This document shows positions 22,988 to 31,842 of a stretch of DNA of 64,000 bases, piece by piece; the first letter of the stretch is position 1; every line of letters starts with the position of its first letter. The notes under the pieces are model-generated. The model did not search any database. It worked only from the letters and a program-made list of their open reading frames with translations, and was not told the origin of the DNA. The translations under genes were made by a program, and so were the position numbers. This DNA comes from Pseudomonadota bacterium (GTDB taxonomy: Bacteria > Pseudomonadota > Alphaproteobacteria > Rhizobiales > Xanthobacteraceae), in contig JAFAFP010000100.1 in NCBI GenBank assembly GCA_023423415.1, positions 15,360 to 79,359 on the forward strand, in the 5' to 3' direction.

Positions 22988-24382
22988 TTACGGATAGCAG
23001 TAAGAGTCCGACGAGCAATCGCCGCCTTGCAGCCGCACCTGATGCGGCCGATGAGATTTCGGCCACTGCACGAAGAACTTCTCGTCAAACGCCATGCCAC
23101 CGGTGGGATCGACATCGACCTTCGCCATCCAGCCTTCGATGCCGTCAGGATAGAATTGCTCGTCGATCGCGCCGTACAGCGAGTTGGTGAAATACACGCG
23201 GCGACCGTCGCGGCTGATTTCCACCATCTGCGGTCCGCCGTTGAGGCCGCCGTTCTTCGCTGCCGGATGATTGGTTTTCGTAACGATGCCGCCGATCTTC
23301 ACCGTGCCGGTCTGCTTGGGCTTATGCGGATCGGATACATCGTATTGCAGCAGTTCGCCGGTGCCCCAGCAGGAAGCGTACAGGAACTTGTCATCCATCG
23401 AGAGATCGATGTCGGTCACCAGTGGCGGCACCGCGCCGAAACCCTTGAGCATCGGCGGGAGCTGTTCGGGATCGGCAGGTTGTGCGGGAATATCGATGAT
23501 CTTGGTGACGGCCCATTTGTTGCCGTCGCGGTGCCAGGTCCAGATCGACGACGACAGATCCTCGAGGCTGACGACGCAGTTGACGAAGCCGTAGGCCTTG
23601 GTCGGGTCGTGCGCGGGGCGCAGTTCGAACACAAGCTGATACTTGTCGCCGAAATCGATGGTCTGCACATGGGTGCGCTTGTGCAGGTCCCAGAAATGCA
23701 GCCGGCGGCCGTATTTGGCACCCAGCAGGATTTCGGGAACCAGTCCGTTTTCGAATGTTTCCGGCGTGCCCCATTCGCTCGTCACCAGCGTGTCGTAGCC
23801 GAGGTGCCACCACGCATCATAGGCGAGCTGCTGCGGCCCGCGATCGATCTCCCAGCGGCCGAGCACGTCGAAGGTTTCGTGATCCATCAGGAAGATGCCG
23901 CCGGGCGCCCGGCCTTCCGCATTGCCGAGCGCCGCGACATAGATTCCCTCGGGTCCGCAATGCACGGTGTGGGGGCGGGTGTAGCCCGCGCGCTCGGCGA
24001 CTTCTGCCGGCTCGATGATCCTGATCATTTCCGGCTTTTTCGGATTTTCTTTGGTGTCGAGAATATGGATGCGCGAGGATTTGAGGCCGGGCACGACCAG
24101 GTAGCGGCGCTCCATATGCGGATGCGGCGCGTTCGGACACAGCGACGACGAGCACGCATTCCAGCCGAAGTGATGGAGTTCGTCGCCGGTATTCGGCATC
24201 GCGACCGTGTTAATGATGGTGGAATAGGTGTCCGACTTGGGATCGAGATCGACGACCGCGAGTGCGTCCGGAGTCTGACTGGACGGATCGAACGCCGCCA
24301 CGTAACCCAGCGTTTCGGCCGGCGCTTTCATGGCCATGTTGGGCGAGGGGTAGAATGTCGGGTCGGGTCTCCATGTCGGCAT
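22988..24382 (-). CDS. selenium-binding protein SBP56 / methanethiol oxidase family
   Basis: A 464-residue beta-propeller protein. Family motifs include LHHFGWNACSSSLC, with C77 and C82 in the putative metal-binding segment, MERRYLVVPGLKSSRIHILD, RPHTVHCGPEGIYVAALGN, and TNSLYGAIDEQFYPDGIEGWMAKVDVDP. SBP56 proteins include copper-dependent methanethiol oxidases, which turn methanethiol into formaldehyde, hydrogen sulfide and hydrogen peroxide. Whether this member has that activity cannot be read directly. AAGGAG precedes the ATG at 24382. The usual SCO and MauG-like partner genes are absent, and a membrane protein follows instead. Confidence 0.88.
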   Translation of the reverse strand: MPTWRPDPTFYPSPNMAMKAPAETLGYVAAFDPSSQTPDALAVVDLDPKSDTYSTIINTVAMPNTGDELHHFGWNACSSSLCPNAPHPHMERRYLVVPGLKSSRIHILDTKENPKKPEMIRIIEPAEVAERAGYTRPHTVHCGPEGIYVAALGNAEGRAPGGIFLMDHETFDVLGRWEIDRGPQQLAYDAWWHLGYDTLVTSEWGTPETFENGLVPEILLGAKYGRRLHFWDLHKRTHVQTIDFGDKYQLVFELRPAHDPTKAYGFVNCVVSLEDLSSSIWTWHRDGNKWAVTKIIDIPAQPADPEQLPPMLKGFGAVPPLVTDIDLSMDDKFLYASCWGTGELLQYDVSDPHKPKQTGTVKIGGIVTKTNHPAAKNGGLNGGPQMVEISRDGRRVYFTNSLYGAIDEQFYPDGIEGWMAKVDVDPTGGMAFDEKFFVQWPKSHRPHQVRLQGGDCSSDSYCYP

Positions 24383-24654
24383 GACACGCTCCTTGAACTG
24401 GAGTTGTCCCAAGTCATCGCAAAAAGAGACGCAAGGAGGACGATTGGGTCACCTGTGCTTATCGAAGGAGAGCACTCGGAAGTCTCTGCGGACAGGCCAG
24501 CGGCCTGCGCGACCTGTAGCCGAAGTGGATCGATGTATCCGGCGGTTGGCAAGCGATAGGTTGGAGGTGCCGGTAAACAGTATTTGAAATGCAACCGGAC
24601 AATCCAAGCCTGCCCGGAGTTGGCTCCGGTTGTTCACGCGTGGCGTTGCAGGGC

Positions 24655-24990
24655 CTACATGCCCCAGTAGAGCGGCGGCGCGTAGGGCGGGGCGCGGTTG
24701 CCCCAATCGAAAGCGTCGCCATCGAGTTCGCACACGCCGGATTGCATTTGCTCCAGCGTCATGTCCGCCTCATAGGCACCCCGGTCCGAATTGTATTTCA
24801 GCGCGGTCCATTGCAGCGGATAGTGGTGCGTATTGCTGAATAGGAAGCCGCTGTGCCGCACGACCGCGTAAGCGACGGCACCGGTGGTCTTTTCCAGCAT
24901 GAGCCGCTCGATGATACCTAGCTTTTCGCCGTCGCGGCCATAGACCGCACTGCCTTCCACGCGATCACTGGGAATCAGGGTGTGTGTCAT
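24655..24990 (-). CDS. PRC-barrel domain protein
   Basis: A 111-residue protein with one PRC-barrel: SDRVEGSAVYGRDGEKLGIIERLMLEKTTGAVAYAVVRHSG, then HYPLQWTALKYNSDRGAYEADMT. PRC-barrel proteins occur in RNA processing, photosynthetic reaction centres and many small stress-associated proteins of Rhizobiales. This one belongs to the last, uncharacterised type. AAGGAGG lies before the ATG. It is monocistronic as far as can be seen. Confidence 0.85.
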   Translation of the reverse strand: MTHTLIPSDRVEGSAVYGRDGEKLGIIERLMLEKTTGAVAYAVVRHSGFLFSNTHHYPLQWTALKYNSDRGAYEADMTLEQMQSGVCELDGDAFDWGNRAPPYAPPLYWGM

Positions 24991-25203
24991 GGCGTGTCCT
25001 CCTTGCGCTCAAGACTGATGCGCACGCGGCAAGCCCAGCACTCAAATCTCGTGCTTGCCCGCGCAAGGACCCGAGCAGCATATGTGCGGCGCGATCGGTC
25101 CGCGCCCTATTGATGTTGAATTAAATCGCAACCGGGCAATGGGTTCCATGCCGCGACCTAACATCACGGCTCAAGCGAGGCACGGTATGGTTCGCGCGTT
25201 CTG

Positions 25204-25575
25204 TCAGCGCTTTGAATCGTCGGGCGTCGTCGGTTTGGCTTGTTCCGGTATCGGCTGCTGCGCCGGCCCGGTCTGCTGTTTTGAGGCCGGCTGCTTCGGC
25301 TCGGCGTTCTCGCCACCGGCGACATTGCCACCGGACTGCGGCTGTTCCGGTTGCGGCGCAGCGCCGGTGGTTTGCTGACCGCTTGGGCTCGTGGCAGCCG
25401 TGCTGCCGTCCTGCGTGGGCTGGTTGAGACCGTAGATCATCAGCCCAAGAATGACCGCGCAGGCGGCGGCGACCATTGTGATCCGCATCCAGTTGGCGCG
25501 CCCGGTGGATAATTTCAGTTGCGGGTCCGGCTGCAACTCGTCGGGCGTTGGCCGTCGGCGATTATCGTCGATCAT
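25204..25575 (-). CDS. small membrane-anchored Pro/Gln-rich protein
   Basis: A 123-residue protein: a charged N-terminus (MIDDNRRRPTPDELQPDP), one membrane segment at about 32-48 (ITMVAAACAVILGLMIYGL), then a disordered tail rich in Q, P, G and S. There is no known family. The ATG at 25575 has AAGGAG nine bases upstream, and another ATG two codons earlier is too close to it. The tail would be periplasmic. A weak EcfG-like match (GGAAC-N16-GGTT) lies upstream at 25604-25628. Confidence 0.6.
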   Translation of the reverse strand: MIDDNRRRPTPDELQPDPQLKLSTGRANWMRITMVAAACAVILGLMIYGLNQPTQDGSTAATSPSGQQTTGAAPQPEQPQSGGNVAGGENAEPKQPASKQQTGPAQQPIPEQAKPTTPDDSKR

Positions 25576-25735
25576 GAACATGCTCTCCTTGTATCTTGTT
25601 GGCAACCGTTCGGCTGGCGTCTTGTTCCGCTTGCGGTTGCGTGACGCGGTGATCGACGGGACAGACTTGCGATTGATTCAACGCGAAGCGGATGTTTAGC
25701 TTGCGTCAGTGCCGCGCGCCGAACGGAGAAGTGTC

Positions 25736-26752
25736 ATGCTGTTGCATCCTGCCCTGACCGTGTTCGCTTCGCTTCTTGCCATTCTGATCGGTTTGCCGCG
25801 CAGTCAGGCACAGGAGACCACGCTGACCTTCAGTCATTTTCTCGGGCCGACGAGTTTCTTTCAGGTCGATGTGGCCGAGCCGTTCGCCAGGGAATTGGAA
25901 GAAAAGATCGGCGGCCGCGTGAAGGTGAAAATCTTCAATGGCGCCGATCCGCAAGGCAAGGTCACCGAGCAGGCAACGCAGGTGAAGAATGGCATGGTCG
26001 ATATCGCGCTTGGTCTGCGCGGCGCCGAGGGGGATCGCTTTCCCGGCTCTTCAGTGATCGAATTACCGTTCCTGGTGCCGGATGCATTACGCGGATCGAA
26101 AGCATTATGGTCACTGTATCAGGACGGCACCTTGGCTGATGAATACAAGGACTTCAAAGTCCTCGCGCTGTTCGTCCACAATCCGGGGCTCATCCACACC
26201 AGCAACAAGAGGGTGCTGACGCTGTCCGATCTGAAGGGGCTGCGGCTACGGTCCCCGAACAAAACGGTTTCGACTGCGCTGGAACATGTCGGAGCCGTTC
26301 CCGTGCTGCTTCAGGTCAACGATGTCATGCCGGCGGTGAAGGACGGGAAGATCGACGGCATCGTCACCAACTGGGGCAATCCGCTGCAGGGCTTCAACGA
26401 CCATATGAAGCACCATACGGATACGCAGTTCTATACGTCAGCTTTCTTCATCATCATGAACCGCGCGAAATTCGACACCCTGCCGGAGGATGTGCGAGCG
26501 GCGATCGACGCGATGTCGGGAGAAACATGGACCGCCAAGTTCGGTCCGCTGTGGGACAAATGGGACAAGCCGGTGCGCGACGGTGCAGCCGGACCGGGCC
26601 ATGAGGTGATCGTTCCAGACGCGGCGACGATGACGCAATGGCGTGAGGGCCTGCGTCCGGTCACCGACAATTATCTCGATACCTTGAGCAAGACTTTTCC
26701 AGGCGCTCGACAGGCATACGACAAGCTGAGCGCACAGTTGCGTCGCAATTGA
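25736..26752 (+). CDS. TRAP-transporter-type solute-binding protein (DctP family)
   Basis: A 338-residue exported protein. The signal peptide (LTVFASLLAILIGLPRSQAQ) is followed by a DctP fold: TLTFSHFLGPTSFFQVDVAEPFARELEEK, VKIFNGADPQGKVTEQATQVKNGMVDIA, LRSPNKTVSTALEHVGAVPV, and DGKIDGIVTNWGNPLQGFNDHMKHHT. Such proteins deliver C4-dicarboxylates or other organic acids to DctQM permeases. No permease gene lies nearby, so it is an orphan receptor. The start has GGAG upstream, and an in-frame codon at 25709 is less likely. Confidence 0.88.
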   Translation: MLLHPALTVFASLLAILIGLPRSQAQETTLTFSHFLGPTSFFQVDVAEPFARELEEKIGGRVKVKIFNGADPQGKVTEQATQVKNGMVDIALGLRGAEGDRFPGSSVIELPFLVPDALRGSKALWSLYQDGTLADEYKDFKVLALFVHNPGLIHTSNKRVLTLSDLKGLRLRSPNKTVSTALEHVGAVPVLLQVNDVMPAVKDGKIDGIVTNWGNPLQGFNDHMKHHTDTQFYTSAFFIIMNRAKFDTLPEDVRAAIDAMSGETWTAKFGPLWDKWDKPVRDGAAGPGHEVIVPDAATMTQWREGLRPVTDNYLDTLSKTFPGARQAYDKLSAQLRRN

Positions 26753-26765
26753 TCCGGCCCGACGG

Positions 26766-27482
26766 CTACCGCCGCGCGACCGTCACCTTCTTCGGCGGTT
26801 GCTTCTTGGCGAGAGCGAGTCCGCGTTTTGCTTTCGCAATTTTCTTTTTCGCCTTGGCGCTGACGGTCTTCTGTCTGCACTCGGCATGATCGAGCTTTGC
26901 TAGTTCGATGCGCTCGCTCGAACTGGCCTCGCGAAAGAACTCATGACGGCCGGCCTGGACGACCGGAACGAACTCTTTCCGGAACCGACATGCGTTGCGC
27001 GGTGGCGTCAGCGCCGCGTTCATGTAGTAGCGGATTGATTGTTCTTCGACGGTGCTGCGGCCCTCGATCTCGTCCTGCGCAATCTGCATCGAATAGCGCC
27101 AGGCCGGTCCGCCGCGCGGCGTTCGCTTTGTGAGCGGCAGGCAGGTGAACGAGAATTGGCAGGTCTTCTTGCGTTGATAGAACACGACGTCGCAGATATT
27201 CGAGCCGCCCCAGATTGATCGATTGGCGGCAGCGCGCGCAACGACAACACGCGCGACGTGGCGCTGGCCGATTTCCGGTTCGTCTGTCGAACCACCTTCG
27301 AAATAGATTGCCAGCGCAAGACAATATAGCTGCGTCTCCGCCATGATGTCGCGATTGATGATGTTATCGCGTGTGACGCGTTCGTCGAGCGCAGGGGCAG
27401 GGCGCGCCTGCGCGGCATCGGTGGTCAAAAGTGCAAGGATTGCTGCGAACGCAAGATGAAACCATGCAGTCTTCCGCTGCAT
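26766..27482 (-). CDS. SleB/CwlJ-like cell wall hydrolase, exported
   Basis: A 238-residue protein with a signal peptide (1-26) and a Hydrolase_2 domain: LYCLALAIYFEGGSTDEPEIGQRHVARVVVARAA with the likely catalytic glutamate, ICDVVFYQRKKTCQFSFTC, and SIRYYMNAALTPP. The domain cleaves peptidoglycan glycan strands in SleB-type enzymes. The C-terminal tail is lysine and alanine-rich (AKAKKKIAKAKRGLALAKKQP) and could bind polyanions. It converges on the TRAP-type gene. Confidence 0.82.
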   Translation of the reverse strand: MQRKTAWFHLAFAAILALLTTDAAQARPAPALDERVTRDNIINRDIMAETQLYCLALAIYFEGGSTDEPEIGQRHVARVVVARAAANRSIWGGSNICDVVFYQRKKTCQFSFTCLPLTKRTPRGGPAWRYSMQIAQDEIEGRSTVEEQSIRYYMNAALTPPRNACRFRKEFVPVVQAGRHEFFREASSSERIELAKLDHAECRQKTVSAKAKKKIAKAKRGLALAKKQPPKKVTVARR

Positions 27483-27624
27483 TTTCCCCTCCCATGATCG
27501 TCCCGTCCGCCCAATCCTATAAACAGGGCGGCCCCGATGGCCAGTCCCAGAATTGGTTAAATCTCAACTCAATTGTGGCAATGGAACTCGATGCGGCGGG
27601 AACTCGAAGGGAAAGGCAAATTTT

Positions 27625-28023
27625 GTGGCCCCGATCATGATTGAATATGACCAGGCTTCACCGGCTGTCCGTGCGGTGTTTGATGATATCAAGGCGTCGC
27701 GCAACGTGCCGGACGTCAACAATTTCTGGAAGTATCTCGCTCGCGATCCGGCGCTGCTGAAGCGCACATGGGAAAGCGTGAAAGAGGTGATGGCGCCTGG
27801 TGCGGTCGATCCGCTGACAAAGGAGATGATCTATCTCGCGGTCAGCGTCACCAATGGCTGCGCCTATTGCATCGCCAGCCACACTGCAGCGGCTCGAAAG
27901 GCCGGTATGACGGAGGAGATGTTCGGTGAAGTGATGGCCGTCACCGGCATGGCCAATGAAACCAACAGGCTGGCAAACGGCTATCGCGTGCCGGTGGATC
28001 CGATGTTCGACAAGCAGGAATGA
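27625..28023 (+). CDS. carboxymuconolactone decarboxylase / AhpD-like protein
   Basis: A 132-residue protein of the AhpD-like fold with the redox motif C79-A-Y-C82 followed by IASH, and TKEMIYLAVSVTNG ahead of it. Members act as peroxidase-type thiol reductants, and some are lactone decarboxylases. The CxxC-H pattern favours the peroxidase type. The start is taken as the GTG at 27625 because GGGAAAGG lies eight bases before it. An ATG at 27637 lacks a site. Confidence 0.8.
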   Translation: MAPIMIEYDQASPAVRAVFDDIKASRNVPDVNNFWKYLARDPALLKRTWESVKEVMAPGAVDPLTKEMIYLAVSVTNGCAYCIASHTAAARKAGMTEEMFGEVMAVTGMANETNRLANGYRVPVDPMFDKQE

Positions 28024-28050
28024 GAAGACGGAAAAGCCGCTCTATTTGAC

Positions 28051-28497
28051 CTACCATTCCTCGGGGCAGGGTAGCAGCATGGCCCAGAGATCAGGACCGT
28101 TCTTCACGTGCTTCATTTTCGGGGTGAGGCCGCCGACGCGGTCGATCCAGTCTAAAACCGGTTCCGGATAGTACGACATGAGGTCGCGCGTACCGGACGC
28201 GCTCGCGACCTTCTGCTTGATCGGCCAGTTCACCACCGTATAGGCCTCGTGGAAACCGAGGCTTGCGCGAGGTGTCACGCAGATCTTGTTGCGTGGAACG
28301 ATCCCGACCACCAGGGTGCAGGCGGAGTTGCAGATGCCATCAATGATGACGCGTTCGCCCGCGTCGCGAATGCGCTTGTATTTGGCTTTGTATTGCTCGA
28401 CTTCGCCGCCGTGGTCGCGCGTGATGCGCAGATCGGCGACAGCCGGAATTGACGTCAGGCAAAGCAAGCCGACGACGACACCCCCCACCAAACGCAT
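28051..28497 (-). CDS. exported ClpP-fold-like periplasmic protein (COG3904-like)
   Basis: A 148-residue protein with a signal peptide (VVVGLLCLTSIPAVA). Its core is ITRDHGGEVEQYKAKYKRIRDAGERVIIDGICNSACTLVVGIVP, followed by KICVTPRASLGFHEAY. The order of a glycine turn, the NSACT motif and the FHEAY motif resembles serine-histidine sites of ClpP-fold periplasmic proteins. A proteolytic role is inference. The ATG at 28497 directly precedes the signal peptide. Confidence 0.7.
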   Translation of the reverse strand: MRLVGGVVVGLLCLTSIPAVADLRITRDHGGEVEQYKAKYKRIRDAGERVIIDGICNSACTLVVGIVPRNKICVTPRASLGFHEAYTVVNWPIKQKVASASGTRDLMSYYPEPVLDWIDRVGGLTPKMKHVKNGPDLWAMLLPCPEEW

Positions 28498-28717
28498 GCG
28501 TACCCCAAATTGATCTTCTAAACGCTTACCATCTGCGAGCCCTAAAAGGCCACAGCTGGGCAAGACCTTGGCGAAATCGCGTTTTCAAACCGTTAAGGTT
28601 AAGCAGTTCCGCCGAAATCGGCGACCGATGACGTGGTGTGATTCATGCTGCACCGCATCGCTAATCCAGTGTTAACGACTATCCCATAGGTCAAGCTGTG
28701 GAAATTGGGTACGTGGT

Positions 28718-29059
28718 ATGGGACGGGCCGCAAATGGCCGCTGGCTTGATGGCTCGGTAATCGCGCTGTTGCTGGCTGCAAGTGTTTTTCTTCAGTCCGG
28801 GGCGATTGCCAGGCCGCCAGCGACGACCGAAAATCGTGCCGTCGCGGTTCTGTTTGCTCCCTGGGTGAGCACTGACAGCGCGATGGAGCGGATAGCAGCC
28901 TCGGGTGCCCGGATTGTCGGTATCGGCGCGCTGCCATTTATCGTCATTGCCGAACCGCATGAGGTGGACTTCCAGGCGCGAGTTGCCGCAGCCGGATCGT
29001 GGTTCACGATTGATGCCACATCGTTCTGGGCCTGCTTCACGCGGAGCTCGGCGACGTGA
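28718..29059 (+). CDS. small exported protein preceding the chemoreceptor
   Basis: A 113-residue protein with an N-terminal hydrophobic segment (SVIALLLAASVFLQSGAIA) and an alpha/beta-looking remainder (AVAVLFAPWVSTDSAMERIAASGARIVGIGALPFIVIAE). I do not recognise a family. Its stop overlaps the ATG of the chemoreceptor (TGATG), so it is translationally coupled. It might supply the receptor with a periplasmic component, which is speculative. Confidence 0.65.
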   Translation: MGRAANGRWLDGSVIALLLAASVFLQSGAIARPPATTENRAVAVLFAPWVSTDSAMERIAASGARIVGIGALPFIVIAEPHEVDFQARVAAAGSWFTIDATSFWACFTRSSAT

Positions 29060-30528
29060 TGGCTCCGGTCAACAATCTGGAAAGCTTGCAGCGCGTGCTG
29101 GCCTATGCGCTGACATTGCTCGCGGTCATTCACCTGCCGGTTCTGATCGCGCTCGCCTGGTGGCGTGGCTACAGCGTCGTAAGTATTGGCAGCTTCTCGC
29201 TGCTGTTGGCTGCGGCGCCTGCGTTTCTGCTGCTGATGAAGCGGCCGATACTCGTCGTTGCGGCCGCATTGACCGTCACGTTGATCGCGCAAACTTCGCT
29301 TTTTGGCTTCCTGATGCAGGGGCATCCTTGGCAGGTTGAGACACACTTCTACTATTTCGCGGTGTTGGCCTTGCTGTCGGGCTTTTGCGACGCCCGGATT
29401 CTTCTGTTCGCCGCAGGGTTGATTGCGGTCCAGCATCTCGGCTTCAACTCCCTGATGCCGGCGGCTCTATATCCCGGTGGAAGCGATCTTGGTCGCGTGG
29501 CGCTGCATGCGCTGATCGTCGTTATTGAGACCGTCATGCTGATGGGTATCGGCTGGACCATCCGCAGTGCCTTCAGCCAAGCGGAGAATGATCGGCGTAC
29601 TTCTGAGCAAGCCGCTGCCGAACTCAAAAAGGTCCTCAATGATCGCAGTCATGAATTGTCGCAAACCAGGGAACGGGCCGACCTGACGGAGCGCGCGTTG
29701 CGCGAATTCGAGATGGAGATGGCTCGATCAGTCGAGATCCTGCATCGCACCGCGGTAACCTTGGAAGACAATGCCGGCAAACTGGGCATGGCTGCGGCGC
29801 GCGCGACTGCCGAGGCGATGACGGCCATCAAGGCTTCAGGTGAGACGGCAGGGCAGGTGAAGCTTGCAGCGCAGGCCGGCGATGAACTGGCCGAAACCAT
29901 CACTGAGGTTGGCGTCAATGCGACCCAGTCGTCCCAACTGGCAAACGCGGCCGTTTCGGAGGCGGAAATGGCTAATGCGACAATCGACGATATGGCGGCG
30001 GTCGCCGAAGAAATCGGCAAAGTGACGGATTTGATCACCGCGATCGCCAGTCAGACCAATCTTCTCGCATTAAACGCAACCATCGAAGCTGCACGCGCGG
30101 GTAATGCGGGGCGCGGCTTTGCGGTGGTGGCGCAGGAGGTCAAGGCACTCGCTGGACAGACCGCACAGGCCACGCGCGATATCGGAGGCAGGATCGGCGC
30201 AATGCAGCACTCGACCGGCCGATCCGTTGCCGCCATTCAGTCAATCACGCGCACCATTCGTGATCTCGACACAGCGCATGCGCGGATCGCTTTGGCTGTG
30301 GAGCAGCAAGCGGATGCCGCTCGCGAGATCGCTGGCAATGTGAATTCAGCCGCCATGGGGGTCACTCATGTTGCCGCCGCGATCAGCCAGATTGAGACGG
30401 TTGCAGACCAGACTGCGGCAGCTGTTGCCGAGCTGACTGATGCGGCCAAACAGGTTGCCGATCAAACCGGAACGATCCGGGCACGAGTGAAGGAATTCAC
30501 GACCGATCTTCACCGCGCGGCCTCTTAG
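29059..30528 (+). CDS. methyl-accepting chemotaxis protein with six-helix membrane sensor
   Basis: A 489-residue receptor. Residues about 15-180 contain roughly six membrane segments (LAYALTLLAVIHLPVLIALAWW, SFSLLLAAAPAFLLLM and later ones) instead of a periplasmic ligand domain. After a coiled-coil linker comes the conserved signalling hairpin at about 325-365 (EEIGKVTDLITAIASQTNLLALNATIEAARAGNAGRGFAVVAQEVK). It ends without a pentapeptide tether. It would control CheA, but no che gene is adjacent. The coupled small exported protein precedes it. Confidence 0.9.
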   Translation: MAPVNNLESLQRVLAYALTLLAVIHLPVLIALAWWRGYSVVSIGSFSLLLAAAPAFLLLMKRPILVVAAALTVTLIAQTSLFGFLMQGHPWQVETHFYYFAVLALLSGFCDARILLFAAGLIAVQHLGFNSLMPAALYPGGSDLGRVALHALIVVIETVMLMGIGWTIRSAFSQAENDRRTSEQAAAELKKVLNDRSHELSQTRERADLTERALREFEMEMARSVEILHRTAVTLEDNAGKLGMAAARATAEAMTAIKASGETAGQVKLAAQAGDELAETITEVGVNATQSSQLANAAVSEAEMANATIDDMAAVAEEIGKVTDLITAIASQTNLLALNATIEAARAGNAGRGFAVVAQEVKALAGQTAQATRDIGGRIGAMQHSTGRSVAAIQSITRTIRDLDTAHARIALAVEQQADAAREIAGNVNSAAMGVTHVAAAISQIETVADQTAAAVAELTDAAKQVADQTGTIRARVKEFTTDLHRAAS

Positions 30529-30545
30529 CGTTTCAAAGGCTAAAG

Positions 30546-30570
30546 AGGCGGCGTCACGCTGACGCCGCCT
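30546..30570. terminator. bidirectional hairpin between the chemoreceptor and frmA
   Basis: AGGCGGCGTCA and TGACGCCGCCT form an 11-bp perfect GC-rich stem with a 3-base loop between two convergent genes. No long T-run is present, so efficiency is uncertain. Confidence 0.6.
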
Positions 30571-30579
30571 GATCGCACA

Positions 30580-31707
30580 TCAGTAAACGACGACGCTCCT
30601 GATGCTCTTGCCTTCATGCATCAGGTCGAAGCCCTTGTTGATGTCTTCGAGCGGCAGAAGATGAGTGATCATCGGATCGATCTCGATCTTCTTGTCCATG
30701 TACCAGTCGACGATCTTCGGCACGTCTGTGCGGCCCCTTGCGCCACCAAAGGCCGAGCCCTTCCAGACGCGGCCAGTGACGAGTTGGAATGGTCGCGTTG
30801 AAATTTCTGCGCCCGCCGGTGCAACGCCGATGATAACAGACACACCCCAGCCGCGATGACAGGCTTCCAGCGCCTGGCGCATCACTGTGACATTGCCTGT
30901 GCAATCGAAGGTGTAGTCGGCGCCGCCGATCTGGTCCGCGGGCGTCTTGGTCATGTCGACGAGATAGGGAACGAGATCCTTGCCGATTTCCTTCGGATTG
31001 ACGAAATGCGTCATGCCGAAGCGTTCGCCCCAGGCCTTGCGATCATTGTTGATGTCGACGCCGATGATCATGTCTGCGCCAGCAAGCCGCAGGCCCTGGA
31101 TCACATTGAGGCCAATGCCGCCAAGCCCGAATACGATCGCCTTGGCGCCGCGCTCAACCTGCGCCGTGTTGAATACGGCGCCAATGCCGGTGGTAACGCC
31201 GCAGCCGATGTAGCAGATCTTGTCGAAGGGAGCGTCCTCCCGCACTTTCGCGACTGCGATTTCCGGTAGCACCGTGAAGTTCGCGAAAGTGGAACAGCCC
31301 ATATAGTGGTGCAATGGCTTGCCGCCGAGCGAGAAACGCGAGGTCCCGTCCGGCATCATGCCCTGACCCTGCGTCGAGCGGATTGCGGTGCACAGGTTGG
31401 TCTTGCGCGAGAGGCAGGACGGGCATTGCCGGCATTCCGGTGTGTAGAGCGGAATGACGTGATCGCCTTTTTTGACGCTTGTGACGCCTGGACCCACGTC
31501 CACCACGACACCTGCGCCTTCATGGCCAAGGATGGCGGGAAACAATCCTTCCGGGTCTGCCCCCGAGAGGGTGAATTCGTCGGTGTGACAGATGCCGGTG
31601 GCCTTGATCTCCACCATGACTTCGCCGGCCTTCGGGCCTTCGAGTTGTACCGTCATGATTTCCAAGGGCTTGCCTGCCGCTACCGCTACTGCCGCACGCA
31701 CATCCAT
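30580..31707 (-). CDS. frmA: S-(hydroxymethyl)glutathione dehydrogenase / class III alcohol dehydrogenase
   Basis: A 375-residue zinc alcohol dehydrogenase. The catalytic zinc site is in ATGICHTDEFTLSG and GHEGAG, the structural zinc cysteines are in CRQCPSCLSRKTNLC, and the nucleotide motif is FGLGGIG. GDHVIPLYTPECRQC and TRPFQLVTGRVWKGSAFGG are class III signatures. It oxidises the glutathione adduct of formaldehyde and also reduces S-nitrosoglutathione. GGAG lies before the ATG at 31707. No S-formylglutathione hydrolase gene is adjacent. Confidence 0.92.
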   Translation of the reverse strand: MDVRAAVAVAAGKPLEIMTVQLEGPKAGEVMVEIKATGICHTDEFTLSGADPEGLFPAILGHEGAGVVVDVGPGVTSVKKGDHVIPLYTPECRQCPSCLSRKTNLCTAIRSTQGQGMMPDGTSRFSLGGKPLHHYMGCSTFANFTVLPEIAVAKVREDAPFDKICYIGCGVTTGIGAVFNTAQVERGAKAIVFGLGGIGLNVIQGLRLAGADMIIGVDINNDRKAWGERFGMTHFVNPKEIGKDLVPYLVDMTKTPADQIGGADYTFDCTGNVTVMRQALEACHRGWGVSVIIGVAPAGAEISTRPFQLVTGRVWKGSAFGGARGRTDVPKIVDWYMDKKIEIDPMITHLLPLEDINKGFDLMHEGKSIRSVVVY

Positions 31708-31842
31708 CGTTATTCTCCATAGCAGCGCCGCGGAACGCTCCGCGGCCATCCAATCCTGCCTGTCATGCACCGATTGCAATGCCGGGTGCAATGACAATGC
31801 GTCATGTGTCGGGTAAACACGGTCGCCGCCGGGAACATCATT

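Noticed and set aside
22193..24559. 788-codon plus-strand open frame opposite the SBP56 gene
   Set aside because: It is antisense to a well-supported protein, has Arg/His-rich shadow composition, and no ribosome site or family motif.
25604..25628. EcfG-like GGAAC-N16-GGTT before the 25575 gene
   Set aside because: The -10 element has GGTT rather than CGTT, so it was not called a promoter.
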